64,000 bases of DNA, taken from Euphorbia lathyris. Taxonomy: Eukaryota; Streptophyta; Magnoliopsida; Malpighiales; Euphorbiaceae. Under the pieces are notes generated by a model that saw only the letters and a program-made list of their open reading frames with translations, had not been told where the DNA came from and searched no databases. Within the stretch, counting starts at the first letter, position 1, and each line of letters begins with the position of its first letter. The stretch lies in the NCBI RefSeq assembly GCF_963576675.1, contig NC_088916.1, positions 83,345,501 to 83,409,500 of the forward strand, in the 5' to 3' direction. This document shows, in pieces, positions 44,850-56,640 of the stretch. The position numbers and the translations under genes were made by a program.

Positions 44850-45170
44850 TGGCAATATTATAATTTTATGTTCATTGAGTGCATGATGAGTCTCAATGTT
44901 TAGTTTAAAATGGTCAAACTCACATTGAACTAAATTTTTCAATCACCTTTACTTGAGTTATGTTTTTAGGATAAAATAAAATTTAGGTACCAAAATATGA
45001 ATTAAGATAAAGTTCAGGGACCATTGATGTAATTAACATATAAAACTCACATTGACCGGTACACTAACCTGTCCGGTCATCGTTACTTAAGGTATATTTT
45101 TGAGACAAAATATAATCTAGGTACCAAAGTGTGAATAGGGTAAAATTCAGGTACCATTGGTGTAATTTAT
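44423..45170. mobile_element. Nested pair of inverted-repeat (MITE-like) elements
   Basis: The outer arms gagtaaattacaccaatgat..acctgaactttacc at 44423 and gtaccattggtgtaatttat at 45150 are reverse complements for about 100 bp. A second set of related arms lies inside (44574-44710 and 44880-45035, the latter starting gagtctcaatgtttagttta). The centre holds a perfect (TA)n run, 44813-44846. All four arms share the phrase '(g/t)ataccTgaactttacc..a.tcacact', so they derive from one family by duplication or self-insertion. No coding sequence. Confidence 0.8.
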
Positions 45171-45171
45171 C

Positions 45172-45290
45172 CGAATTTGCTCATTCACCGTTAAATATAG
45201 GCTTATTAAATCTAAGCCTCGGGATGTTTTGAATCTCCACCTTAGGATTCTAATAAGCCTAGATCTAGCGGTGAATGAGCAAATTCTACA
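45172..45290. repeat. Inverted repeat (hairpin) beside the nested elements
   Basis: aatttgctcattcaccg at 45172 pairs with cggtgaatgagcaaatt ending near 45287, and taggcttatta with taataagccta inside. The loop is about 45 bp. It forms a stem of about 35 interrupted base pairs. Confidence 0.75.
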
Positions 45291-46880
45291 TGCTCATTAA
45301 GGTGCATGTGATCAAGACTGATAGTAGAACTATAGCATTTGTTATATTCAAATGAATGGTTAAAGAAACAAATAACTCATGTATTGAATTGAATGATCAC
45401 TAATTATTGAGAACATATAACTCGTACATTAGAATTAGGATCACATACTTGTATATTCGAGGACTGTATGGTACTAATTGATACTAGCCATATGGGTACA
45501 TGTTGTATACATGTGACTGGATCGATCCACCCGAGAAAACTACATGGTGGTTGTGTCATTAGTTTTCTTAAGTAGGTCTCTAACTGTCTTCAGACCAGAT
45601 TTCATTATAATATCAATATGGGATCCAGTTCACTTTGACATACACCTAACAAGTCTGTAACAGGATGCCAAATACGAGTATGATTGGTTGAACATGTGAA
45701 CACATTAGTATTGATAGTGAAGTGATGGAATTACCACTCACATAACAGTGAGATAATATCAAAGGCCACTTGATAAGTGAGATTGATAAGTGTGTTGCCA
45801 CACCCTGATAAGTAGTTTACTTATGTGATTCATTAATCTACTTAAGATCAAGAAATATCATAAACATCAGAGAGGATGACAGCAGTTATGCCTCTAGTTT
45901 ATGATATCGATATCAAATGGTAAAAGACGTTAAGAGATAACTACAGGGTCTCTGCATCTTTAGACTGCTGAAACTCTGTCTTAGTTAAGGGCAATAATGG
46001 TTTGCTAGAACCCACTTACTGTCTGTGAGCCATAAGCCCACTGCTACCTAAGTACAGTCTCATAGGATCGTGCACATCGAACATCTGAGTTAGAACTTAT
46101 AGAACGGTACGTTGGAGAGATATAATTAATTGATTGATTGACAGCAAAATGTCAATGTAATTAATTGGTGGTTAATTAATTGATTAATTGATACTTTGTA
46201 TTAAGGTAATTGATTGATAGTCTTAAGTGTTGAGTATTTAATTGATTAATTAGTTTGCACGATGCAATTAATTATTTTTTTATAAATTAATAATATTGCA
46301 TTCGGTGAATAATTAATTAAACTAATACGTTAATTTATTAATTAGTGTTGTTTGTTTAATTTGGGTAATTAAATTTAATCTAATTACAACTAATTGCATA
46401 AAATAAATACTATTGGTATTTATTATTAAGTAATTAGATTAGAATTAGCTTAGTTTTGTAATTAACCAATTAACTCTAAACTAATTAGGTTTTGGAATAC
46501 ACTATATATAAATTAAAAACACTCCAAAACCTAATTAACACATAAGCATATTTGGCCAACCTATTTGCTTTGCAAAAGCAATACTGAAATTGGCGGCCAC
46601 CAACTTCAAAATTGTGAAGGTTTTCCTGGCTAATTACGAAATCTCTCCAGTTCTTCTTCGTTCTTCGGCTAGCACCGATTCTGGCTCAATAGCTGTTCGT
46701 GCACGTGACTACGGAGATCTTACTACCTTGTGGATTCTTCAGCCGTCTCTAGAAGTGACAGTCCGGGTATATTTATATCCTTAAACAGATCAAAAGGTTT
46801 TATTCAATCAATGGTTAACGGACAAAGATCAAACTAAAAGGGATTAGAAATAAATTTTAAACCGCAATTCCACTGCACTA
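45291..46880. other. Unclassified repeat-like DNA, possible solo LTR
   Basis: No complete gene. 45380-46130 is medium-AT with repeated short words (gtgataagt, gataagtg). 46100-46480 is extremely rich in ttaattga/aattaatt words. At 46500 tatataaattaaaaacactcc resembles a TATA box, followed by a leader-like region to about 46790. This TATA plus AT-rich upstream plus GC-richer downstream order would fit an LTR, but no partner copy, primer site or target duplication was found. Confidence 0.3.
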
Positions 46881-49593
46881 CAGTTGATTAACTGGCTATA
46901 ATCCCTAACAAGCACAAGATATGATCTAAATTTATCAAAAGCAAAAACTACCGCGATCATCTCTTTTTCCGTGATTGAATAATTTTGTTGGACCTCGTTG
47001 AGGGTCTTACTAGCATAGAAAATTGGACGGAAAATTTTATCCACCCGTTGGCCCAAACAAGCACCTACCGTCAAATCACTGGCATCGCACATGAGTTCAA
47101 ATGGGAGGTCCTAATTTGGTTTCACCATAATGGGTGCATTAATTAGTTTTTCTTTAAGCATATTAAATGCAATTAAACACTTGGAAGAAAAATTAAATTC
47201 TGCATCCTTGAGCAGTAGTTGAGTCAATGGGGTTGCTATTTTGGAAAAATCCTTAATGAATCTCCTATAAAAACCCGCATGACCCAAGAAACTCTGAATT
47301 CCTTTTACATTAATTGGTGGAGGTAATTTTTCAATTACCTCAATCTTGGCCGGATCAACCGCGATTCCCTCCCCGGAGACTTTGTGTCCAAACACTTTAC
47401 AATCTCGTACCATAAATTGACACTTTTTCCAACTAAGAGCGAGATTAGTATCCTCACATCGTTGAAGGACCTTATCAAGATTGTTTAGGAAAATTTCAAA
47501 GGACGGTCCAAAAACTGAAAAATCATCCATGAAGACTTCCATGAAGTCCATAATCATTTCGGAGAATATAGCTATCAGCAACGTTCAAAGGTGGCGGGGG
47601 CATTACAAAGCCCAAATGGCATCCCCCTATATGCAAATGTCCCATAAGGACAAGTGAATGCTGTTTTTCTTGATCCGAAGGATCAACGAGGATTTGCATA
47701 TAACCGGATAAACCATCTAGGGTACAAAAGAATTGGTGTCCCGCCATTCTTTCCAACATTTGGTCAATGAACGGCAAGGGAAAATGATCTTTGCGGGTGG
47801 CTTCGTTAAATTTCCTATAATCTATGCATACCCGCCATCCGGTTACCTTTCTCGTAGGAATTAGTTCTCGTTGATCATTTCCGTTACTATTGTGCCCCCC
47901 TTTTTAGGAACACATTGAAACAAACTCACCCATTGACTATCGGAGATAGGAAAGATTATACCTGCGTCAAGGAGTTTGATTACCTCGGCTTTTACCACCT
48001 CTTTCATGTTTGGATTGAGTCGTCGTTGTGGTTGCACGGAAGGTTTAATTTCGTCCTCCATAAAATGCGGTGTGTGCAAATGGTGGGGCTAATTCCCTTG
48101 ATATCGTGAATGGTCCACCCAAATGCTCCTTTGTGTCTTTGTAACACCGCAATCAATGCTTCCTCCATTTCCTCTGTCAAAAGAGAAGATATAACAACGT
48201 GTAAGAAATTAGGAGGTTGTAAAACACACATTTCAAATTAGGAGGCAAGGGTTTAAATTCCAAAGTGGGGCTCTTTGAGAGACGACTTTGGTTTAGCTTT
48301 ACTATCCCGGTCCAAACTCTCGAACCGGTTCTTTGCCCACAAACATTGTTTTATCTCGGAGGAGTATTCAAAGGGCTTATTTAATGGCTCCTTATCCACG
48401 TGCTCATCACCATTTGAATCGGAAAGAGGTTTCCGTGGAGGTCCTATCACACAAATTCTCAACAAACATATCAATAGTATCCATAGAGTAAAAAATTGCA
48501 ATCTTCCATGGTATTAGAAGGAAATATCATGGAATTATATACGTTGAACACTACCTCTTCATCTTACAACCGTAGTATGAGCTTACCTTCGTGAACATCT
48601 ATGAGAGTTCTACCTATTGCAAGAAATGGTCTACCTAGGAGGATGGGTACCGAATCGTCTTCCGCCATGTCAAGCACCATAAAATCGACAGGGGAAATTA
48701 ACTTGTCCACTTTCACCAAGACATCCTCCACAACTCCTTTTGGCCGGGCAATTGATCTATCGGCCAATTGAAGCGTCATGTTGGTAGGCTTTGGCTCCCC
48801 CAATCCGAGCTTCCTAAAAATGGACAAAGGCATTAGATTGATACTAGCACCTAAATCACATAAAGCTCTACTAAACTCAACATTACCAATTGTGCATGGA
48901 ATGGAAAAACTTCCTAAATCTTTGAGTTTAGGTGGGAGTTTATTCATTATAATTGCGGAGCATTCCTTCGTTAGCGCTACCGTTTCATTTTGTTCTAAAT
49001 CCTCTTTTTGGCAAGGATTTCTCTAAGAGACTTTGCATAGGTGGGCATTTGTTCCAATGCCTCCGCAAATGGGATGTTGATATGAAGCTTCTTAAAAATT
49101 TCCAAAAACTTGCCATATTAGTGATTTAATTTTTCCTTTTTTAACCTTTGTGGAAATGGGAGCTTTGGTACATAAGTCCTAATTGGATCACTAACATCTT
49201 TTATTATTATCCAAGGAAGTCACAGTTTTTGGGTCTAAACCGGGCTTACTTACCACTTCCGGTTCGTTACTTACCTTTGGAGCGGTCGGAATCGCCTTTG
49301 GAACTGATGGTTCCAAACCCTTACCATTATGGAGTGTAATCGCTTGTTCGGTCTCCCGATTCTTAGGCCTTATGTTTTGTTCGGTATTGGTTGGGAGAGA
49401 GCCTTGTTGTCTCTCTTGTTGATTGCGATTTAATTGGGCCACTTGATGCCTCAAATCCATACAAAAGCCTCATTATCAGCAAGACGGAAACATATTTCTT
49501 TAAGGAGATTAATTACCATGGAGTCTTGCATGTTGCTAGGAGGTTGAGAAGTTTTTCCTCCTTGGGATTGGGGGATTGACCCAAACCTTGCTC
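46881..49593 (-). pseudogene. Athila-clade pol remnant (protease, RT, start of RNase H)
   Basis: Minus-strand pieces in order: gag/pol linker frame 49460-49191; protease 48947-48564 with the Athila-type active site CDLGASINLMP and ILLGRPFLA; RT N-part 48231-47861 (VKAEVIKLLDAGIIFPISDS); RT middle 47777-47523 (FCTLDGLSGYMQI); RT core 47581-47111 (FMEVFMDDFSVFG, FLGHAGFYRRFIKDFS); and RNase H start 47092-46900 (CDASDLTVGACLGQ, ASKTLNEVQQNYS). The frame changes several times and stops intervene. Coding homology ends abruptly near 46900 (after KFRSYLV), so the rest of RNase H, the integrase and the 3' LTR are gone. It reads in the same direction as the gag at 53875-55089, from which the CACTA insertion separates it. 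Confidence 0.9.
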
Positions 49594-50348
49594 CACTACA
49601 AGAAATTTGGTCTATAACGAGAGTCAATCTCGTCGTGAATTGTATAAATACCGTCGTTATTAACTTATAACGACCGTATATACCGTCGTCCACCCTCGTT
49701 AAAACCTTTGAGGTTAAAGGTATTAACGACGATATACCATGTCCCGTCGTTAAAATTAAACAATGACCGTATGTAGCTCATCGTTGCTACTCACAATAAT
49801 GACTGTCGTTATTAACTATTTCACTATCGTTATTAAGACATTTTAATGAGTGAACAAACGGTCATTATTTACATAATTCACCGTCGTTATTATGACAATT
49901 TAACGAGTGAATAACGATCATTTTTTCCGTTCCTCATCGTGGTTATTATTAAATTTTAATGAGTGAATAAATGGTCATCATTTTCATAAATCACCGTGAT
50001 TGTGATTACATTTTATTGAGTGAATAGACAATGGTTATTTCCATATGGTACCATCATTAGAAATGATATTTACAACTATAATTTGATCGTTATTTAACGA
50101 ATGTGCCGACTTTAAAAATTATTTAAATATCTAATCCAATAAAAAAATTTCAATAGTTGAAACATATATAATAAATGTGGGTTGCTATTTACCGCCCCTA
50201 TTTTCCCACTTATCGCCTTGTTTTTACATTTTTACCCTTTCTCTTTTTTTCAAAATAAAGATTTTCAACCCCTTCCCCCACTTTTCAAACTCCTCCCCCC
50301 ACTTTCAAAATCTTAACCTCATTTGAACATTTCAATTCGAAAACATCA

Positions 50349-52724
50349 TGGCGGGTCGTGGAGGTCGAGGAAAAGGGTTGTTCAGTCCATCGGTACGTGT
50401 TTAAACTGTTAAAAAAGTTTTTTTTTTTAAATTTTGTCTGGGCGGGCAGAAATGCCCGCCTTTGAACTGTAGGGGCGGGCCTTTTGGCCCGCTAAGGCCA
50501 AAATCCCCGGCCAAAATCCTGGGGATTTTGGCCAGGGCGGGCCGACATCCCGCCCAGGAAAAATCTTGGGATTTTGCCTAATCCTTGGGCAAAATCCCTG
50601 GATTTTGCTCCAGCCGGTCGTTTGGTCCGCTCAGGCAAAATCCGGCAGGGATTTTGCCCCGAAATTACGTATAGGCGGGATGTTTCGCTCGTCCGGAAAA
50701 TATTCTGTTTTTTTATTTTTTAATTTTGTTATACATTGTAGCAGACCTTTGTTTCAGCGGTTGATCGTGAACCAAATAAGCGTGGTGTCACAGCTTCTGC
50801 TCAGAGGACCAAAAAAATAGATAAATTGATGGCAGATGCACAAAGGGCGCACGAGACAGTTCATCAGCCCATGGACGAGGATTACGTTGCCGTAGAGGCT
50901 GATAATGAGTCTTCCGAAGCCGATTCTTCCGATGACGATACTGTCCCAATTCTTCGATCGTCGAAGGCAAGAGGCAGTCGTATTGCTCATTCTGAGTCAT
51001 CTGGTAAATAATTTACATTATTTTTATGTTATTATTACTTGGCTGTCATTGATTAAATGTTATATGTGTGATATAATTGCAGGGAGCAGCAGCAAAAGAT
51101 CCAGGGATGCTGAACAGGATTGGATAGTGACGGATCCTGTCCCAGGTGGACCAGTAGACGGTTCTGTGATTCCTAATTTTTTGGGACATTTTGCTTATAT
51201 GATGTGGAGCGGGCACATGAGGACCCAGCTCAGGGGCCATACTAGGGGGCATTATTGCAAGCAACTGATGAAATGGTACTTGACAGCTAGTCCATAGGTT
51301 AAGAAGCTTATACGAGATTCGAGACTGTCACACCTACCGAGTATCATGTGCCCACACATTGATATGCCCCTGATATGTGCTTTTATCGAGCGTTGGCAGC
51401 CGGATACATCATCATTTCACATGCCCTTCGGTGAGATGACTATTCTGCTACATGATGTGTGGGAGATTTTACGTATACCAGTGGATGGCCAACTTGTGTC
51501 TACTGAAAGTGGAACAGAGCAGTCTAAGTCCGCAGTGATGGAGCTGTTTGGGGTGACTAAGGAGGAGCTGGAGAGTAAGCATTGGAAGGGCGGTGGTGTA
51601 GTTTGCAATTCCATCGTCTCTATGTGTTCCGTAGGTCGGATGTCAGATTCTGAGGCGATCGGGTGGATGTTTTTGTTATTAGGTTCTACTTTGTTTATAG
51701 ACAAGAGTGGCGACCGTATCCGACCCGTATGCTTGATGGAGGTGCAGGATGGGGTAGAGGGCGTGGGTGGATACTCATGGGGCTCAGCTACACTAGCTTA
51801 CCTATACCGACAGCTAGGTATTGCTAGTAGAGGAGATTGTTCACAGATCACAGGATGCCTGACTCTTCTTCAGGCGTGGATATACGAGTATTTCTCGTGT
51901 TTCAGACCTCAGCGAGAGGGATACATCCCCCGACCAGATGATCCACGAGCTCGGATCTGGTCATCGACAAAGCAGCCCAGGACTGATCAGCGGTTGAGAG
52001 AGTTACGTCTTCGTATTGACAGATTGACAGCGTCCGAGGTACATTCATCACTTAATTATATTAGTACTGTATTTATAATTTATTAATTTACTTGTATACG
52101 TATGCAGGTGATGTGGCTCCCGTACGGTCGTGATATAGTAGTCCGCACTCCTATGACTATTTATAGGGGATGGATACAATACCGGGATATAATGGAGCCG
52201 TATATGCCCGATCGATGCCTCCGTAAGTTGGGGTATGTCCAGATCGTGCCCATGCGGATTTTCACGCCCACGAAGGTTGTACGTGATTGGACTAGCTCTC
52301 GGTATAAGTTAGAGCATACAACTGTGGTTGCCCATGATAGTTTGGAATTTTTTCCAGCGTCGTCTACACTTATGATGTTGATATACACTATCGTTGATAC
52401 TCAGTCAGCATGTGATGAGGAGTACATGTCGTGGTACGTTCGATATTCACATCCGCAGGTCTTGCCCGATACGCAGGCACAGCCAGATGATGTTCTCAGT
52501 CGTTCGAACAGTGAGCTTGTAAGTCATTTGGATTGTGGTTGTTAATTTTAAACTAAATGTTAATTAAAATTCTCAATTAATTATTGTTTTTCCAGTGGGT
52601 TACGCGCTTTTCTAGCATCTCTTGTGGTGTGATAGCAGATTTACAACAGATCGATCCGGATAAGTCAGCTGAGTGGATGGATATCCTGGAGCATGCTATG
52701 AGTGATTGGGATCTGGCCAAATGA
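50349..52724 (+). pseudogene. Plant mobile domain (PMD, MAIN-like) gene with one stop
   Basis: Five exons (50349-50393, 50745-51003, 51083-52038, 52108-52518, 52596-52724), all with GT-AG introns and consistent phases, total 600 codons. A TAG at 51295-51297 (codon 173) interrupts exon 3. The N-terminus (MAGRGGRGKG) is basic, and an acidic Ser/Asp-rich stretch follows (SSEADSSDDDTVP). The PMD includes IDMPLICAFIERWQPDTSSF, HMPFGEMTILLHDVWEILRI, WMFLLLGSTLFIDKSGD, YLYRQLGIASRGD and LQAWIYEYF. The domain occurs in retrotransposons, in Mutator-like and CACTA elements, and in host proteins such as MAIN and MAIL1. It ends in WDLAK. Intron 1 is unusually GC-rich and palindromic. Expression could still yield a short or read-through product; as it stands the frame is broken. 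Confidence 0.85.
50440..50700. repeat. GC-rich palindromic cluster in PMD intron 1
   Basis: At least five short inverted repeats occur in 260 bp: ggcgggc/gcccgcc (50441-50460), gggcgggcc/ggcccgc, ggccaaaatcc/ggattttggcc, ggcggg/cccgcc and ggcaaaatcc/gggattttgcc. The elements alternate in orientation. GC content is far above that of the surrounding AT-rich DNA. Function unknown. Confidence 0.85.
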
Positions 52725-52899
52725 TTAGGGACTGTTTTTTAAGTCGTTTTACTATCAATATTTTGCTACTCGTCAATTGTTTAAGTCGTTTTATTTTCTA
52801 AACAGTAATTTCAGTGAACAGTGATATCACTGAACATGCTATGACTGAATATTAATATTAGTGAACATTTATAACCTGCAATAATATTAAGGTCATCAA

Positions 52900-53006
52900 A
52901 CATAATATTACTAAACATTAAGTTCACTAAAGATTACTAAACATTAAGTTCATTAAATATCAATAAACATTAAGTTCATTAAACATAAGTTCACTAAACA
53001 TAATAT
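52900..53006. repeat. Short tandem repeat inside the CACTA element
   Basis: The word 'ctaaacattaagttcattaa' and variants ('aaacataagttcact', 'taaacattaagttcac') recur about six times between the PMD gene and the OTU-like fragment. Non-coding. Confidence 0.7.
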
Positions 53007-53008
53007 TA

Positions 53009-53460
53009 CTATCTATATCCCGCAACAATAGCAAGTCTATCCCACTGTGCTCGCCGATCCGCATACAAGAGATCCCATCCTTCAACAGAACTCTGCCGAC
53101 ATTCACTCCAATTAACCAGTATAGGAGGTACTGGAAAATTACTAGACAAATCTAGCCGAATAAAATGTTCGTACGCACCTAAATGAGCTATAATAATCTC
53201 ACGTTGTGGTCGTGTAGCAGTCGAGGGTGCATATAACGGTAGCACCGTACCACATGAAAATAAGCTATCACCTTCAGCGTAGCCGAAAAAAAACAGCCGC
53301 AGTATATAATGAGGCAATGGGATACAAGTCCTCCCAAACTGTCAACCAATGTGCTTGAGTGCAACCACCACCATTCCAAGAAATTCGCCTTATTGCCACT
53401 TCTATGCCGCCAAAGTAGATTGGTTGGTATATGCTACGTTTAGCAATGATTTCATTTGCT
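53009..53460 (-). pseudogene. OTU-protease-like C-terminal fragment
   Basis: On the minus strand a frame with RSIYQPIYFGGIEVAIRRIS, WNGGGCTQAHWLTVWEDLYP and IASLYTAAVFF continues, after a one-base frame change in a run of eight Ts, as FFFGYAEGD, HLGAYEHFIRLDLSSNFPVP and NWSECRQSSVEGWDLLY, and stops after VAGYR. The arrangement (GG.E, LY-IAS-Y, a region ending in HF(I/V) then P(M/V)PP and NW) resembles the C-terminal part of OTU-like cysteine protease genes carried by plant DNA transposons; the His of HFIRL would be the catalytic one. The N-terminal Asp/Cys part is missing. The assignment is from memory of the family and is not certain. Confidence 0.48.
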
Positions 53461-53874
53461 ATACGCTTCTATCCGCTCATCTGTCGGTGTCCTTGTGGAT
53501 AAACGCACCAAAGAAGAAAAAAGTTACAAATTTTTTAAAATTTTATTTCATTTCATTTGTAACAAATCATTTTTTTTGTGCACAAAGAAGAAAAAAGTTA
53601 CAAATTTTTTAAAATTTTAAGCGCCAAAATTTCGAAAAGTTTTTATGAAGGTAGTTTTAGAATAACAACTGTATTCCTTTTGTGGTTAATAAATGATATA
53701 TTAATAACTAGAGTAATATATGTTATTAACTACAAGTTTAATTTATGGTCGTTACAAATGTAGTTGTTAGCGAGAGTACTTTTTTACCCACGTAGAAAAG
53801 CTTTTTTAACGAGGGTATCACAAGTACCTTCGTTAAATTTGGTCATTATAGAATAGATTTCTTGTAGTGCTCCT

Positions 53875-55089
53875 TGTATTCATTATGAAATCCGGATGGG
53901 AGCTTCAACACCTTTTGATTGTTGCCATACGACAAATTTGCATGTTGGTGTTGAGGCCTCCATCCGTTGTTATTATTATTATGGTGGTGATAAGCATATG
54001 AATTATGATAGGAGTTGTAGTTAGAATTGTACCTTGGATGTCCCCCTATATACCTTACACTTTCGGCATCACCGGCAAAAGGACTTCCAGCTTGGCAATC
54101 TTGCCCATGATGATCACCACCGCAATACGAGCACATTAGGATTTGTGTTGTATTTTTGAGGCTCACTTGTACCATTAAGGAGTCTAGCTTCTTATTCATT
54201 TCGACCATGGAAATCTTAGGAGCCTTGTCTTCCACGGAAAATGTTTGATGTCGCGAGGGTCCGACAAGCCGATCTTCTTGCCATTGGACGCTTTTTCTAG
54301 CTAACTCGTTGATAAGTTCATAAGCCTTGCTTGCTGATTTCCTAAACAAATCCCCACCTGCGGCGGAATCCACGATTGCATGATTATAGGAGTTAAACCA
54401 TGATAGAATGTACTTACAAGATCGTGCTTGGGGATGTCATGATGTGGGAAATTTCGGAGCAACTTTCGAAACCTAGCCCAAGCTGAGTGAAGGGCCTCGT
54501 ATTCAATTTGCCTAAAGGAAGTGATATCATTTCTCAACTTAACCGTCTTGGATGGCGGGAAGTAGTAGGAAAGGAACTCCTTCTCAAGCTTCTCCCATGA
54601 TGTAATTGATCCCGCCTCCAACGAGTGCAACCATTCCAGCGCTTGACCTGTCAAAGAGAAAGGAAAAAGCTTTAGACGTACGGCTTCAACCGGAACACCA
54701 TTTTACCGAGAAGTATCGACACACATTAGAAATTTATCGAGATGTTCATTGGGGTTCTCATGAAGTTCTCCTCCAAATTGACCGAGTTGTTAGATCAATT
54801 AGATTATGCTCATCTTAATCTCATAGGTGTTGGCCGGAATGGTGGGAGCAACGATTCCATTGCGATTTTGGGGCCTATGCGGAGCAAGGATCTCCATTAT
54901 TGTTCTTGTGTCATTACCTCCTCCAGTTCGGATGTTGTTCACGGGTTGGACGGGTGGTCTTTGGTTTGCCTCGGGTTGGTTGGCTTTGTTGTTGAAATTG
55001 GCCATCTTTTCTCTTCGGATCCTACAAAGAGTACGTTCAATTTCAAGATCAATAGGAACGAGAGTACCACTTCGAGATTGGGTGTGCAT
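53875..55089 (-). pseudogene. Athila-clade gag, split by the CACTA insertion
   Basis: Minus-strand gag starts near 55089 (TLCRIRREKMANFNN, PTIPANTYEIK). It continues through an in-frame stop near 54705 into the core ALEWLHSLEAGSITSWEKLE, FLSYYFPPSKTVKLRNDITS and FRQIEYEALHSAWARFRKLL. After a frame change near 54385 come the Ala/Gly motif DSAAGGDLF and the zinc knuckle CSYCGGDHHGQDC (about 54130). The frame is interrupted by the CACTA element after GFHNEYKE, and gag resumes on the far side at 49590 (GSIPQSQGGK). Gag forms the nucleocapsid in active elements; this copy is dead. Confidence 0.9.
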
Positions 55090-55225
55090 AAACTAAAGAA
55101 GTAAATAAAGAAAATATGAACAAGAAAGAATATTGTTAGTAAAATTGTATATAAACAATTTATACAAAAAGAATGCTTAGACTAATAATAAAACGTTTTG
55201 GTCTAATATTGCAAGAAAATATAAA

Positions 55226-55243
55226 TCCCCGGCAACGGCGCCA
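55226..55243 (-). other. Athila primer-binding site (tRNA-Asp type)
   Basis: The minus-strand sequence tggcgccgttgccgggga is complementary to the 3' end of plant tRNA-Asp, the usual primer of Athila-clade elements. It lies six bases inside the LTR end (tgatagttata at 55250), which fixes element orientation and the inner LTR border. Confidence 0.85.
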
Positions 55244-55249
55244 AAAACT

Positions 55250-56000
55250 TGATAGTTATAATCTAGTAGTGCGGTAAAATATTATGATAAGTGTTATGGT
55301 TATAGATATGATCTTTCTATGTGCTTTCAAACTCTACTAGACGCTACTACGTAGGGGCAAGTGTACCTCGTCGTATCAAGTAATAATCCGGTTAAGACCG
55401 GGTATCGAATCCACAGGATTTATATCTACAAGTATTAAACTACTCGGTTCTACACGTTATCTAAGCGGTGAATACTTTAGCTTGGGTTGGGTGACAACTA
55501 CAAACTACTCCTAAACTACGGTGAAACAGACTCATGTAATTCAAACTCTTAATGAAGTGCTACGGGAGATGATAAGTTATAACATATGATAAATAACTCA
55601 AAATGTATTACGATTAATATTTTACTCTTGCAAAGACGATTATTTATAGACCGAACAACTCTGTGAGGTTCTAGGGTCGTTATTTCCTCTTAAGGCGACT
55701 CTAATTCTTAGGATCAGAAACTAGGGCCCGTAAGTTCCGTGGCTTCTCAATTCCTACGGTTTCCTGCTTGTCAACTCCGGTAAGGCAACACCTATGTGAA
55801 TCCTAATAGATTTCAGAGCTCGTAAGCGACCTACACAATAATCAATTATAATTATCAAAGTAAGCAATAAATACCAACACATATAGAGGAAATGAAATCG
55901 TAAATCATATATTATAAATGTGGAATGTATAAAAGTGGAATACAACCAAGCATAGTACATAGGAAGAGTACAAGCTAGTTAACAAGCAGAAAGGAATAAG
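55250..56000 (-). repeat. 5' LTR of the Athila element, cut at 56000
   Basis: The inner end tgatagttataatc at 55250 neighbours the primer-binding site. At 56001 a CACTA-type terminus begins, so the LTR appears interrupted there. A minus-strand TATA-like string (catttataatatatg, about 55910) lies within. No partner LTR was found left of 46880, consistent with truncation. Confidence 0.6.
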
Positions 56001-56640
56001 CACTAGTATAGAAATGGCTTTTAACTACGTCTTATTAGCCACGGTTTTATTATTAACCGTAGTTAAAGGTTATTGGAATCGGTTGTTTGAAACAACCGAC
56101 ACTAATGATGTCTTATTGGCCACGGTCAATATACAAAACCGACCTTAATAACCTTCATTTTTATTTCTGTGTTTAATTAAGAGTTATTAGCGTCGGTTTT
56201 GTAATTGACCGTGGCTAATAAAGCATAATTGGAGTCGGTTGTTTCAAACAACCGACTCCAATGAGTCATTATTAGGTTCGACCGTTTACATAGCCGATCC
56301 TAATATCCTTTTTCCTTTTTACCAAATTCGCAGATCTAAGAAAACTCATTCGCGTGTTTTGAATTCTTTTCCTAATTCCTAGACCTAAGAAGATCTTCAT
56401 CTCAAAATCTTCCTACCAAGGTCTCACCATTCCAAGACTTTTACTCTTCTAAAAACTCAGCGAGGGTCACAAAATTGTGTCAATAGTCCAACTGGTTATT
56501 TTAGAAGAAAGCATAATCCCGGGATTCAAGAAGACGATACTAAATTTTCACAGGTTCAAAACATAATTTTTTCTGGTTTCTTGTTGAAAGTAAGATACAT
56601 AATCTAATTATGCAATTAGTTCTTAATTTCGAAGTGTTCC
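56001..56640 (+). mobile_element. CACTA-type left end with subterminal repeats
   Basis: cactagtatagaaatggctt begins at 56001 and continues ttaactacg, a known style of CACTA terminal repeat. The next 300 bp contain repeated inverted motifs: 'gtcggttgtttgaaacaaccgac'-like palindromes, 'ttattagccacggt' in both orientations and 'cggttttgtaattgaccgt'. These are typical subterminal arrays where transposase binds. The right end is not identified, so the extent is unknown; the GT43 fragment that follows is probably its cargo. Confidence 0.65.

Larger units (their letters stand above)
49594..53871 (+). mobile_element. CACTA transposon (4278 bp) inserted in Athila gag
   Basis: The left end cactacaagaaat (49594) and right end atttcttgtagtg (to 53871) are perfect 13-bp inverted repeats with further imperfect pairing. 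The 3-bp sequence CTC flanks both sides (49591-49593 and 53872-53874), as expected for CACTA insertions. Subterminal regions hold repeated 'accgtcgttat'-type words. Removing the element joins the gag frame on the minus strand. No transposase (TNPA/TNPD) was found; instead it carries a spliced PMD gene and an OTU-like fragment, so it is non-autonomous with host-derived or co-opted cargo. Confidence 0.93.

Noticed and set aside
54742..55104. 120-codon plus-strand frame opposite Athila gag
   Set aside because: It is the antisense shadow of the gag N-terminus, which has clear homology on the minus strand.
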